From positions 1-26,009 of the forward strand of contig CBFHWN010000028.1 in NCBI GenBank assembly GCA_965659595.1: a stretch of 26,009 bases of DNA, read 5' to 3'. Every line of letters starts with the position of its first letter. Position 1 is the stretch's first letter. This DNA comes from Casp-actino8 sp965659595. Lineage in GTDB: Bacteria; Actinomycetota; Acidimicrobiia; Acidimicrobiales; Ilumatobacteraceae. The translations under genes were made by a program, and so were the position numbers. Under the pieces are notes generated by a model that did not search any database, had not been told where the DNA came from, and worked only from the letters and a program-made list of their open reading frames with translations. Shown here one piece after another: positions 13,988 to 21,641 of the stretch.

Positions 13988-14736
13988 CCAAATCACCGGA
14001 CGCTGAGACTCTGGCAACGAGCGCTGCAGGCGCGGTGCTCGGCGGGGTCGCCGGGGCGTTGTGGGGAGCTCCACGACTCGGCGCCGTGGCCGGCGCAGTT
14101 CACGGTTGGATGGCTGGCCGTCGGCAGGTGTATCGACACGATCGCCGTGGTGTGGCGGCTTTCGTCCTCGATCACACGTGGGCTTTGCCTACCACCATTG
14201 CTGGAACCGTGGCGATGGTTGCGTCGGACGTGCGACACCGAGCAGGTGGTGATGACCCCGATTTCATCGATGCACTGTCTCGTCGTTCCGATCGTTTCGT
14301 GTTTCGGCGTGGTCTGGTTCTACGTCGTGGTTTCGCGTTGACGGTCGGCACCGTGGTGACCGGCGCCGGAGGCGCCGACGGCGAGATCACTGAACGACGC
14401 GCGCGTCTTGTGACACATCATGAAGACGTTCACGTGTGGCAGGCCCGTCTCCTCGGACCTCTCTATCCGATTCTCTACGCCTCGTGGTTCGTCGGTGGAG
14501 CGCTTGCCGCAATGGCGACACGTCTCATGCGTGGAACCGACACCAAACTGTCCGACGAGGTCGACCAATACGCCTACTACCGAAACCCGTTCGAGTGGCA
14601 CGCCTACACCTGTGACGACAACTGGCCTCCTGCATCCACCGATGCGCGCGGGGTGTGGTCGAAGAAGTTTCCGTTACGGGAGTGGATTCCGGCCTTGCTC
14701 AGAGAGTCGTCAGGAAACCGAGCAAGGCCTCATTGA
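13984..14736 (+). CDS. Membrane protein with HExxH motif (putative metallopeptidase)
   Basis: 250 residues; no firm family assignment. It begins with a glycine/alanine-rich hydrophobic segment (AAGAVLGGVAGALWGAPRLGAVAGAV). A basic region follows, then H146-E-D-V-H150 followed by WQARLLGPLYPILYASWFVGGALAA, which couples an HExxH zinc-site motif to a membrane segment. Downstream, SDEVDQYAYYRNPFEWHAY may supply a third ligand (E204). The arrangement HE..H-x-x-Q-x-R-x-LGPLY is seen in other bacterial membrane proteins of unknown function, but I cannot prove catalysis. The GTG start overlaps the CPBP stop (GTGA), so all three genes of this operon are translationally coupled. The 3' end overlaps the convergent hydrolase gene by 38 bp. 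Confidence 0.75.
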   Translation: MTKSPDAETLATSAAGAVLGGVAGALWGAPRLGAVAGAVHGWMAGRRQVYRHDRRGVAAFVLDHTWALPTTIAGTVAMVASDVRHRAGGDDPDFIDALSRRSDRFVFRRGLVLRRGFALTVGTVVTGAGGADGEITERRARLVTHHEDVHVWQARLLGPLYPILYASWFVGGALAAMATRLMRGTDTKLSDEVDQYAYYRNPFEWHAYTCDDNWPPASTDARGVWSKKFPLREWIPALLRESSGNRARPH

Positions 14737-15661
14737 ACGCCGCCGGGTTCTCTTGTTGGGTCCAGTGCCCGACATCGGGGATGATGACACTTCCCTTGTA
14801 ATTCGGACTGATCGCGTTCACGGCGTCGACGGTGTCGAGCCGATCGGCGATCACACCGTCCTTCGAACCTCCGATGAAGAACGTCGGCATGGTCATCACG
14901 TCGAACGGGATGTCCTTCATGATCTCGTAGTTGGCGTCGAGGTTGCGATACCACGACACCGGCCCGAAAAAGCCGCTCTGCTCGTACTGCTCGACATAGT
15001 GGTCGAGGTCGACCTGACTGAGCCAGGAGGGAAGGTGGGACGGAATGTCCTTGAACATGTCGAGGAATCCGGTTCCTTCCATCGGCGGGATCTCGCTCGG
15101 CATGCCGCGATACATCTCACCGGACGCACCCCAGAGGATCTGGTGCATCGTGTGGCGAACGTCGGCCTCGAGTTCTCGTTCCGCTGGGCCCACATCCTGG
15201 AAATACAGCATGTAGAAGAAACGATCACCGAACATGGCTCGGAAGAGGTCGGTTGGTCGCTCGGGCCAAGGTGTGAGAGGAACACTGACGGCCACCACGG
15301 CGTCACACCGTTGGGGGTGGAGTCGGCCGGCTTCCCACACCACGAACGCACCCCAGTCGTGGCCGACGAAGGTGGCGGTGTCGTGTTCGAAATGGTCGAG
15401 CAGTGCCACGAGGTCGCCGGTGAGGTTGCGGATGCCGTAGGCGGCCACGTCGTCGGGCACCGACGAGAATCCGTATCCCCGCTGGTCGGGCGCAATCACG
15501 TGGTAGCCGGCTTCGGCGAGAGCGGGAATCTGATGGCGCCACGAATGAGCCGACTCAGGGAATCCGTGGCTGAGGATCACCGCCGGCGACGATCGATCAC
15601 CGGCCTCGGTGACGACGAGGTCGACGCCGTTGACGTGAATGGTCGACTGACGCACGGTCAC
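14699..15661 (-). CDS. Alpha/beta hydrolase, epoxide hydrolase-like
   Basis: 320 residues. HGFPES (oxyanion region, 32-37), the nucleophile elbow VGHDWGAFVVW with Asp102, acid-bearing FIGGSKDGV and the catalytic His in PDVGHWTQQE. An Asp nucleophile with HGFPES and a large cap domain points to an epoxide hydrolase of the EphA/EphB type rather than an esterase or dehalogenase. The substrate is unknown. The GTG start overlaps the stop of the DksA-like gene (GTGA), so the two are one operon. There is no link in sequence to the LimB-like monooxygenase 11 kb away, although monooxygenase-epoxide-hydrolase pairs exist in terpene breakdown. Confidence 0.9.
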   Translation of the reverse strand: MTVRQSTIHVNGVDLVVTEAGDRSSPAVILSHGFPESAHSWRHQIPALAEAGYHVIAPDQRGYGFSSVPDDVAAYGIRNLTGDLVALLDHFEHDTATFVGHDWGAFVVWEAGRLHPQRCDAVVAVSVPLTPWPERPTDLFRAMFGDRFFYMLYFQDVGPAERELEADVRHTMHQILWGASGEMYRGMPSEIPPMEGTGFLDMFKDIPSHLPSWLSQVDLDHYVEQYEQSGFFGPVSWYRNLDANYEIMKDIPFDVMTMPTFFIGGSKDGVIADRLDTVDAVNAISPNYKGSVIIPDVGHWTQQENPAAFNEALLGFLTTL

Positions 15662-15852
15662 GTGTCGTTCCGTCGTGCCAACGGCCGCTTGGCAAGAAGG
15701 TCGTCCGGCAAGGGCTGACCCGTGATCTCGTCGGTCCAGTAAGTGCCGTTGTCGAGGCGGGAGAGAGCGGCTTCCACATCGGCCAGATCGCGCTCTATCG
15801 AGTCGATCGATGCCGTCGTGCGTTCGTGGGAAGGGGCGGAGTCGTCGGTCAC
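15658..15852 (-). CDS. DksA/TraR-like small protein lacking zinc cysteines
   Basis: 64 residues from the GTG at 15852. The segment SIDSIERDLADVEAALSRLDNGTYWTDEITGQPLPDDLLAKRPLAR follows the DksA/TraR C-terminal pattern (IE-x2-L-x2-VE-x-AL-x-RLD-x-GTY-G-x-C-x-x-C-G), but Trp-Thr-Asp replaces the first cysteine knuckle and there are no later cysteines. It is therefore a zinc-less homologue that may keep the coiled coil only. A longer start at 15891 is rejected: it would overlap the cyclophilin start on the other strand, and TACTGT lies exactly 6 nt before GTG 15852. It is coupled to the hydrolase downstream. Confidence 0.7.
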   Translation of the reverse strand: MTDDSAPSHERTTASIDSIERDLADVEAALSRLDNGTYWTDEITGQPLPDDLLAKRPLARRNDT

Positions 15853-15858
15853 GCCTTC

Positions 15859-15864
15859 ACAGTA
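15859..15864 (-). promoter_or_regulatory. -10 hexamer TACTGT of the DksA-like/hydrolase operon
   Basis: On the minus strand TACTGT, then GAAGGC, then GTG 15852. It decides the start of the DksA-like gene. Confidence 0.5.
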
Positions 15865-15876
15865 GTGGCCCACCAG

Positions 15877-15882
15877 TAGCGT
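15877..15882 (+). promoter_or_regulatory. -10 hexamer TAGCGT of the cyclophilin gene
   Basis: TAGCGT, then ATTTCCC (7 nt), then ATG 15890. The divergent starts are only 37 bp apart, with both -10 boxes between them. Confidence 0.5.
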
Positions 15883-15889
15883 ATTTCCC

Positions 15890-16447
15890 ATGGCAACTCC
15901 CTTTCCTCCTTTCGACGGTTCCGCTCCGAAGTCGCAGAAGTTTCCGGATTATCCCGAGATGGGCATCGACCCGAACAAGCGGTACACCGCCACGATGGAG
16001 ACGTCGATGGGAACACTGGTCATTGCTCTCGACGCGCTGAAGGCTCCGAAGACCGTCAACAACTTCGTCTTCTTGGCCCTCAATCACTACTACGACGACG
16101 TGATCTTCCACCGAATCATCAAGGGATTCGTGTGTCAGGGTGGCGACCCCACCGGAACGGGTACGGGTGGCCCCGGCTATCGCTTCGAAGACGAACTTCC
16201 GAAAAGCGGTCAGTACGAGATCGGTTCGCTCGCCATGGCCAATGCCGGGCCGAATACCAACGGCTCGCAGTTCTTCTTGATCAGTGGAGCCGACGGTGTG
16301 CGCCTGCCCCCGCTGTACTCGCTTTTCGGCAAGGTCGTGAAGGGACTCGACATCGTCGAGGCGATGCAGAACGTGCCAACCGGGCCGGGAGACCGTCCGC
16401 GTACAGATGTCGTCATCCAGTCGGTCTCGATCAGCGTCGCCGACTGA
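15890..16447 (+). CDS. Peptidyl-prolyl cis-trans isomerase, cyclophilin type
   Basis: 185 residues of a single cyclophilin domain after a 30-residue proline-rich lead (FPPFDGSAPKSQKFPDYP). Core motifs are NNFVFLALNHYYDDVIFHRIIKGFVCQGGDPTGTG, SLAMANAGPNTNGSQFFL and LFGKVVKGLDIVEAM. The catalytic Arg of FHRI and the GSQFF segment are intact, so an active prolyl isomerase is expected. There is no signal peptide, so it is cytosolic. The start ATG has no ribosome binding site and a correctly placed TAGCGT. The next gene starts within its 3' end. Confidence 0.95.
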   Translation: MATPFPPFDGSAPKSQKFPDYPEMGIDPNKRYTATMETSMGTLVIALDALKAPKTVNNFVFLALNHYYDDVIFHRIIKGFVCQGGDPTGTGTGGPGYRFEDELPKSGQYEIGSLAMANAGPNTNGSQFFLISGADGVRLPPLYSLFGKVVKGLDIVEAMQNVPTGPGDRPRTDVVIQSVSISVAD

Positions 16448-17654
16448 CACTGCGCGGCGGACGCTGTCCGTTGACGAGGCCCGTCGTTTGGCGTTGGTCG
16501 CGCAAGGTTTCGGTCGGTCACGTCCGTCGTCGGTCACCCGACGTCATGTCGATCAAGTCGTTCGGACCATGGGCGTGGTCCAGATCGATTCGGTCAACGT
16601 GTTGGTTCGTAGCCAAGAGCTGCCGCTTTTCTCTCGACTCGGACTCCACGATCGACAGGCCATCCCGAAGGCGACGGCAAGCGGACGACTCTTCGAGTAC
16701 TGGGCTCACGCGGCGGCTCACGTACCGACCGAACATCATCATCTGTGGCGATGGAAGATGGAGTCGCGACACGACGGCCCATGGAAGGTCGCTCGAGAAC
16801 TCCGTCGCCGGCGACCTCACTACATCGACGAAGTCCTGGCGCACGTGGCCACCGATGGTCCGGTGGCCGCCGGCGATTTGACTCAACGTACCCAGAAGAA
16901 GAATCCGTGGTGGGACTGGGACGACGCCAAAGTTGCCCTCGAGTACCTCTTCTACTGCGGTCAAGTCACGGCCACCCGGCGAGCCAACGATTTCGCCCGT
17001 CTGTACGACCTTCCCGAGCGGGTGATTCCGGCCGAACATCTGAATACCCCGACCCCAAGCGAGGTCGATGCTCAACGTGAATTGGTTCTCTTGGCGGTCA
17101 GGTCGTTGGGAGTTGGATCGGTGAAGGACGTCGCCGATTACTACCGACTCAAGCAAGATCAAGTGAAGCCACGCCTCACCGAACTCGTAGAGAGCGGACA
17201 CGTCGTTCCGGTCAGTGTGGTCGATCGGCGAGGCACCTTCTACATGAATGCGTCCGCAAGCATCCCTCGACGAGTCGACGCTCGGGCACTCCTCTCGATG
17301 TTCGATCCGATCGTGTGGAACCGAGATCGTGGCCGGTGGCTCTTCGATTTCGACTATTCGATCGAGATCTACACGCCGGCGGCCAAACGTCGCTACGGCT
17401 ACTACGTTTTGCCATTCCTCATGGGAGATCGACTCGTCGCGCGCGTCGATCTGAAGGCAGATCGAGCTGAGTCGACGCTTTTGGCCGGAGGTGTCTTCTC
17501 CGAGAGCGGTGTCGATTCGGCTCGAGTGGTCGACGAATTGGCCGACGAACTTCGGCTGATGGCTGAGTGGCTCGAACTCGATCGGGTGAAGGTCGGAACG
17601 CGTGGCGATCTGGCGACTCGACTTCGTCGTTCCTTCACCTCACCGCGTCGTTAG
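16407..17654 (+). CDS. AlkX/YcaQ-type winged-helix DNA glycosylase
   Basis: 415 residues of the HTH_42 (DUF1006) family that unhooks interstrand crosslinks. Family segments: VVQIDSVNVLVRSQELPLFSRLG, with the Q-x-D catalytic motif (Q59-I-D61) that marks the YcaQ/AlkX branch rather than the QxQ AlkZ branch; then RLFEYWAHAAAHVP, and winged-helix modules with DAKVALEYLFYCGQVTATRR and GYYVLPFLMGDRLVARVDLKADR. The start is uncertain: ATG 16407 overlaps the cyclophilin gene by 41 bp with no ribosome binding site, and the family usually begins near LSVDEARRLAL. It probably shares the cyclophilin transcript. Confidence 0.88.
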   Translation: MSSSSRSRSASPTDTARRTLSVDEARRLALVAQGFGRSRPSSVTRRHVDQVVRTMGVVQIDSVNVLVRSQELPLFSRLGLHDRQAIPKATASGRLFEYWAHAAAHVPTEHHHLWRWKMESRHDGPWKVARELRRRRPHYIDEVLAHVATDGPVAAGDLTQRTQKKNPWWDWDDAKVALEYLFYCGQVTATRRANDFARLYDLPERVIPAEHLNTPTPSEVDAQRELVLLAVRSLGVGSVKDVADYYRLKQDQVKPRLTELVESGHVVPVSVVDRRGTFYMNASASIPRRVDARALLSMFDPIVWNRDRGRWLFDFDYSIEIYTPAAKRRYGYYVLPFLMGDRLVARVDLKADRAESTLLAGGVFSESGVDSARVVDELADELRLMAEWLELDRVKVGTRGDLATRLRRSFTSPRR

Positions 17655-17657
17655 CCT
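17652..17657 (+). promoter_or_regulatory. -10 hexamer TAGCCT of the PuuD-like gene
   Basis: TAGCCT, whose TAG is also the stop codon of the glycosylase gene, is followed by 6 nt and ATG 17664. Confidence 0.5.
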
Positions 17658-17663
17658 GGCGAC

Positions 17664-18413
17664 ATGTCTCGCCCGTTGATCGCCGTGGCTGGTCGCATCG
17701 CCGCGGCCGGTCGCGTGTCACGCAGCGCCATATCCTTCGCCGGTCGCGTGTATCTCGACGCAGTGATCAGGGCCGGAGGGGAGCCCGTCACCTTGTCCCC
17801 GCGCGAGTTGCGCCATGACGACGCTCTCGAGTTGCTGTCGCGTTTCGACGGGCTCGTTCTCATGGGTGGATCCGACGTCGATCCCCACCTCTACGGGCAA
17901 CATCGGCAACCTCATGTGTACGGCGTGATTCCCGAGCAGGATCACTTCGAAGCGGCTCTCGTTCACGCGGCCATCGAGTCCAAGCTCCCCACTCTGGCGG
18001 TGTGCCGCGGTATTCAACTCGTGAACGTCACTCTCGGTGGAACACTCATTCAACACATCGGCGAGATCGAGGGAGTCGTTCAGCACGCCCCCGATAAGTT
18101 CCCGGCCGGACAGGACTTCGTGCTGCACGACGTCGCGATCGACAAGGGTTCCAAGTTGGCATCGGCGATGCGCGTCATGACGGCTCGAGTGGCGTCCTTC
18201 CATCATCAAGGTCTCGACGAGATCGCGAAGGGTCTGAAGGTGACGGCCCGATCCGACGACGGCCTGGTGGAAGGGCTCGAGCACACGGGCAGCGGACAGT
18301 GGATCATCGGAGTGCAGTGGCATCCGGAAGACACGGCGGCCACCGATCCGCATCAACAGCGGCTGTACGACACCTTGGTGCAGCGGGCTGGCAAGCGTCG
18401 CGATCGAGTCTGA
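17664..18413 (+). CDS. Gamma-glutamyl-GABA hydrolase-like class I amidotransferase (PuuD family)
   Basis: 249 residues, peptidase C26 fold. The nucleophile Cys114 is in LAVCRGIQLVNVTLGGTL, and the His/Glu pair in GVQWHPED (H220, E222). The family N terminus (RPLIAVAGR, YLDAVIRAGGEPV) and GLVLMGGSDVDPHLYG are also present. Such enzymes hydrolyse gamma-glutamyl-GABA in putrescine breakdown, or related gamma-glutamyl amides. No other putrescine-pathway gene is nearby, so the substrate is inferred from family only. It is convergent with the MpaB gene after a 10-bp gap. Confidence 0.92.
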   Translation: MSRPLIAVAGRIAAAGRVSRSAISFAGRVYLDAVIRAGGEPVTLSPRELRHDDALELLSRFDGLVLMGGSDVDPHLYGQHRQPHVYGVIPEQDHFEAALVHAAIESKLPTLAVCRGIQLVNVTLGGTLIQHIGEIEGVVQHAPDKFPAGQDFVLHDVAIDKGSKLASAMRVMTARVASFHHQGLDEIAKGLKVTARSDDGLVEGLEHTGSGQWIIGVQWHPEDTAATDPHQQRLYDTLVQRAGKRRDRV

Positions 18414-18414
18414 C

Positions 18415-18436
18415 CGCCGCCGATCAACGCGCGGCG
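18415..18436. terminator. Possible bidirectional hairpin between convergent genes
   Basis: CGCCGC (18415-18420) pairs fully with GCGGCG (18431-18436) over a 10-nt loop. It sits at the junction of the two convergent stops. The stem is short and there is no T tract. Confidence 0.35.
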
Positions 18437-19359
18437 ATGTCGATCACGTCTGTCCCGGGTATGTCGTGATGCGGAGCGTCGGGTGTGAGTGCCCACCGAA
18501 GGGTACGCGTGAGCACCGCACCGGCGGGACGGGCGACGGCTCGTTCGGCCACCGGCAACCAAGGGAGGCGAAGTGGGAGGCGCGTCCAGGCCGGCAGAAG
18601 ACTCACCGCTGCCGCTCCGATGATTCCGTACACCGGTCGTAGGGCAATCGGCAGCGGTGGAGTGATCAACAGATACCGGGCAGCGTCGCGTGCTTCACGG
18701 CTCGTCGATAACTCACCTCGGTAGTAGCGAAGCTGCTGGCGTAGCTGGGCCACTGAACGCGGTGGCTCGACGACGCCGAGTCGGTCGGCGATCACCGACA
18801 TATCGGCGACGTAATGGTCGTAGTCGTTGTCGACAAGTCTCACCTCGCCGAACACTCGGTGGGCGGCGATGAACGAGTCGACTTCGGCGATGTGCACCCA
18901 CTTCAAGAGGTGCGGGTCGTTGGCGCGATACGGACGACCGTCGGATGCGATCCCCACCACGCGTTCGTGCACCTTCTTGACCATTGCAATGGCCCGTTCC
19001 GATTCGGTGGCCGGACCAAAGGTCGTGGCCGCCAAGAAGTCCGCGGTTCGCTGGAGACGGCCCCAGGGATCGGCTCGGTAGTCGCTGTGGGCGGCGACTC
19101 CGGCCATGGCGAGCGGATGCAGCGACTGGAACAAGAGAGCCCGCAGTCCGCCGATGAACATCGAGACGTCGGCGTGGATGATCCGAATCGGACGATCCTC
19201 GGCGAACCACCGTTCACCAGGAGCCGAGAAGAGCTGAGCCGAGCGCTGGTCGGCGCCTTCGCCGACCACGCGATCTCGGACGGCATCGGCGATCAGGCGA
19301 CGAGCCGACTCGAGGGCCGTCCCGGCGCTCGCCAACGGGTTGGTCGTCGAGTCCTTCAC
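18424..19359 (-). CDS. MpaB-family oxygenase (DUF2236)
   Basis: 311 residues of the DUF2236 family related to MpaB and to latex-clearing proteins, helical haem-type oxygenases. Features: RPIRIIHADVSMFIGGLRALLFQSLHPLAMAGVAAHSDYRADPWGRLQRTADFLAATTFG near the N terminus, KKVHERVVG, and HLLKWVHIAEVDSFIAAHRVFG with the conserved histidines. The C-terminal part is hydrophobic (PVYGIIGAAAVSLLPAW). The substrate is unknown. The GTG start has GACGAT (weak -10, A2 and T6 conserved) 6 nt upstream and no ribosome binding site. Confidence 0.88.
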   Translation of the reverse strand: MKDSTTNPLASAGTALESARRLIADAVRDRVVGEGADQRSAQLFSAPGERWFAEDRPIRIIHADVSMFIGGLRALLFQSLHPLAMAGVAAHSDYRADPWGRLQRTADFLAATTFGPATESERAIAMVKKVHERVVGIASDGRPYRANDPHLLKWVHIAEVDSFIAAHRVFGEVRLVDNDYDHYVADMSVIADRLGVVEPPRSVAQLRQQLRYYRGELSTSREARDAARYLLITPPLPIALRPVYGIIGAAAVSLLPAWTRLPLRLPWLPVAERAVARPAGAVLTRTLRWALTPDAPHHDIPGTDVIDIAAR

Positions 19360-19406
19360 CCGCTCATCGTCTCACGGGACGTGTCGAGGTGCCCGGTCGC
19401 GCTCAC

Positions 19407-19412
19407 TACGCT
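19407..19412 (+). promoter_or_regulatory. -10 hexamer TACGCT of the AI-2E-type transporter operon
   Basis: TACGCT is followed by 6 nt and ATG 19419. It supports that start over the in-frame ATG 19389. Confidence 0.5.
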
Positions 19413-19418
19413 CGTCAC

Positions 19419-20609
19419 ATGTCCGACGAAAGTCCTGAAACGACCGACGTCTGGACGTCGCGCCGTATGCCTCCGTGGATCTGGAAGGCCGTCATCATTT
19501 TCTGGCTGGGTTTTCTCGGCACGATCCTCATTCGCTACGCCTACGACCGGCTGTTCTCACTTCTCATTCTGGTCTTGGTGTCGTTGTTCCTCGCTTTGGC
19601 CATCGAACCGGGTGTGGCTCGACTGTCTCGGCGAGGTTGGAAACGAGGACGAGCCACAGCCTTGGTTCTCGTTCTCTTGATCGTCGTGGCGCTGGTGTTC
19701 GTGGTGGCGATCGGGACCCTCGTCGCGACACAGGTGGCCGATCTCCTGCAGAACTCCGAGCGATATGTGAACCGCACGGTCGATTTCTTGAACGACACGT
19801 TCGGCGCCCAGATCGATCCTGGTGACGTGAACGCCTCGATTCAGGATCCGAACGGCCCGGTACAGGAATTCATCCGTAATCAACAGGACGAGGCTTTGCG
19901 TCTGTCGGTGACCGCCCTCGGTCTTCTGCTTCAAGGCTTCACGGTTCTGTTGTTCACCTTCTACTTGGTGGCCGATGGGCCTCGATTGCGTCGCTCGGTG
20001 TGCAGTCGGCTGACGCCGGCGCGTCAGCGCCGGGTTCTCGACACCTGGGAGCTCGCCATCGACAAGACCGGCGGATATCTCTACAGCCGCGCGTTGTTGG
20101 CGGGAGTCTCGGCATTCGTGCACTGGATCGCGTTTCAATCGATCGGGACCACGGCTCCAGTCGCTCTCGCTGTGTGGGTGGGGGTCATCTCGCAGTTCAT
20201 CCCGGTGATCGGCACCTATATCGCTGGCGTTCTCCCCGTGGTGCTCACGTTCATCGACTCTCCGTTCGACGCTCTGCTCGTACTCGTCGTGATCATTCTG
20301 TACCAGCAGTTCGAGAACTTCGTCGTGGCACCGCGTGTGACGGCCCGGACCATGGAGATCCATCCGGCGGTGTCCTTCGGTGCCGCCATCGCCGGAGCGG
20401 CACTACTCGGCCCCGTAGGTGCGATTCTGGCTCTTCCGGTTGCCGCCATGGCCGTCGCTTTGTCGGCGGCGTCGGGTGAGCGACACGATTTGATCGAAGA
20501 TCCTCTGGTCACTATTGACGAGCAGAAGCGGCGCTCGACTCGTCGCGAACTCCATTCCGATCAATCGGCTGGGAAACGACGTCGTCTACGTCGTGGTCGG
20601 AATCGTTGA
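19419..20609 (+). CDS. AI-2E-family (PerM-like) membrane transporter
   Basis: 396 residues with the family layout: two N-terminal helices (AVIIFWLGFLGTILIRY; LFSLLILVLVSLFLALAIEPGVARLSRRG), a third helix, a soluble segment, and C-terminal helices with VGVISQFIPVIGTYIAGVLPVVLTF and QQFENFVVAPRVTARTMEIHPAVSFGAAIAGAALLGPVGAILALPVAA. The last motif is diagnostic of the family. Substrates vary (quorum signal export, Na+/H+ exchange), so no specific cargo is claimed. ATG 19419 was chosen from the leaderless signal. The stop overlaps the asparaginase ATG (TGATG). Confidence 0.93.
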   Translation: MSDESPETTDVWTSRRMPPWIWKAVIIFWLGFLGTILIRYAYDRLFSLLILVLVSLFLALAIEPGVARLSRRGWKRGRATALVLVLLIVVALVFVVAIGTLVATQVADLLQNSERYVNRTVDFLNDTFGAQIDPGDVNASIQDPNGPVQEFIRNQQDEALRLSVTALGLLLQGFTVLLFTFYLVADGPRLRRSVCSRLTPARQRRVLDTWELAIDKTGGYLYSRALLAGVSAFVHWIAFQSIGTTAPVALAVWVGVISQFIPVIGTYIAGVLPVVLTFIDSPFDALLVLVVIILYQQFENFVVAPRVTARTMEIHPAVSFGAAIAGAALLGPVGAILALPVAAMAVALSAASGERHDLIEDPLVTIDEQKRRSTRRELHSDQSAGKRRRLRRGRNR

Positions 20610-21631
20610 TGACTCTCGACGCGTCACTCGAATCGATCGCTGGTTTCGAACCCGTTGCGATCACCACCAGATCCGGTCGTCGCGAATCGATACATCAGGC
20701 CGCCCTCGTGGCATTGTCGTTCGATGGATCGGTGTCGTTCTCGATCGGCGATCCTGACGTGGCGGTCTTCCCGCGGTCATCGATCAAGCCCTTACAGGCC
20801 TTTGCCATGGTCGAGAACGGTCTCGATCTTCCCGACGAACTGCTTGCACTCGTCTGTGCGAGTCACGACGGACAGGCGCGTCATCTGGACGGTGCACGTC
20901 GAATCCTGGCTTCGGTGGGCCTCGACGAATCGTCACTGCTCAACACCGCCGACTGGCCGCTCGACGGCGCCGCGATGGAAGAGACCATCCGCTCGGGTGG
21001 TGTGAAGACGTCGTTGCAGCAGAATTGTTCGGGCAAACACGCGGGAATGCTCGCCACCTGTCGGGTGAACGATTGGGACGTGTCGTCGTATCTCGACGAG
21101 AGCCATCCGCTCCAGACTCGAATCACCGATGCGATTCCCGATCTCACCGGTTCACCGGTGGTGGACGTCGGGGTCGACGGATGTGGTGCTCCGGCCCACG
21201 TGATCTCACTCGCCGGACTCGCCCGCGCCTTTCGCGCCATGGCAACCGGTGAAGCCGGCGTCACGGGCACTCGTATTCATCGCGCGATGTCGTCGAATCC
21301 GCTCATGGTCGGCGGCCCACGGCGCGATGTCACGTTGATCATGCAGGGCATCGACGGTCTCATGGCCAAGGACGGAGCCGAAGGCGTGTTCGCCGCCGCG
21401 CTGCCCGACGGTCGGGCGGTGGCGCTCAAAGTCGCCGACGGTTCCAATCGTGCCCGACCCCCTCTCATGCACGCCGCACTCCGTGCGCTCGGCGTCGACG
21501 TCAGCGGAGTCGATCGGTCGGCGTGGCTCTCGCCGGTTCTCGGACACGGACGTCGAGTCGGCAAGGTGCGCATCGTCGGTTCCCTGGCAGACTTCGATTC
21601 GTCGGATCTCGACCCCATCGTCGACGAGTGA
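20609..21631 (+). CDS. Class 3 (ReAV-type) L-asparaginase
   Basis: 340 residues of the asparaginase family typified by Rhizobium etli ReAV, unrelated to the bacterial type I/II enzymes. The catalytic and metal-site signatures are all visible: FPRSSIKPLQA with the S57-x-x-K60 pair, CASHDGQ with Ser85, NCSGKHAGM with Cys140 and Lys143, and DGCGAP with Cys192. The reaction is asparagine to aspartate plus ammonia. The ATG overlaps the transporter stop by one base, so the two are one operon; transport and amide hydrolysis may be linked, but that is inference. The MBL gene follows 10 bp downstream. Confidence 0.9.
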   Translation: MTLDASLESIAGFEPVAITTRSGRRESIHQAALVALSFDGSVSFSIGDPDVAVFPRSSIKPLQAFAMVENGLDLPDELLALVCASHDGQARHLDGARRILASVGLDESSLLNTADWPLDGAAMEETIRSGGVKTSLQQNCSGKHAGMLATCRVNDWDVSSYLDESHPLQTRITDAIPDLTGSPVVDVGVDGCGAPAHVISLAGLARAFRAMATGEAGVTGTRIHRAMSSNPLMVGGPRRDVTLIMQGIDGLMAKDGAEGVFAAALPDGRAVALKVADGSNRARPPLMHAALRALGVDVSGVDRSAWLSPVLGHGRRVGKVRIVGSLADFDSSDLDPIVDE

Positions 21632-21637
21632 AGGAGG
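21631..21637 (+). promoter_or_regulatory. Ribosome binding site AAGGAGG
   Basis: The site starts at the last base of the asparaginase stop and lies 4 nt before ATG 21642. It fixes the start of the MBL gene. Confidence 0.8.
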
Positions 21638-21641
21638 AACG

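Noticed and set aside
2451..15661. LimB-like monooxygenase plus epoxide hydrolase as a limonene pathway
   Set aside because: The genes are 11 kb apart in separate operons with no other terpene gene; no functional link is supported.
14420..15718. 432-aa open frame on the plus strand
   Set aside because: Antisense to the epoxide-hydrolase-like gene; catalytic motifs are on the minus strand.
15853..15891. 13-residue longer start for the DksA-like gene
   Set aside because: It would overlap the cyclophilin start and promoter; TACTGT is placed for GTG 15852.
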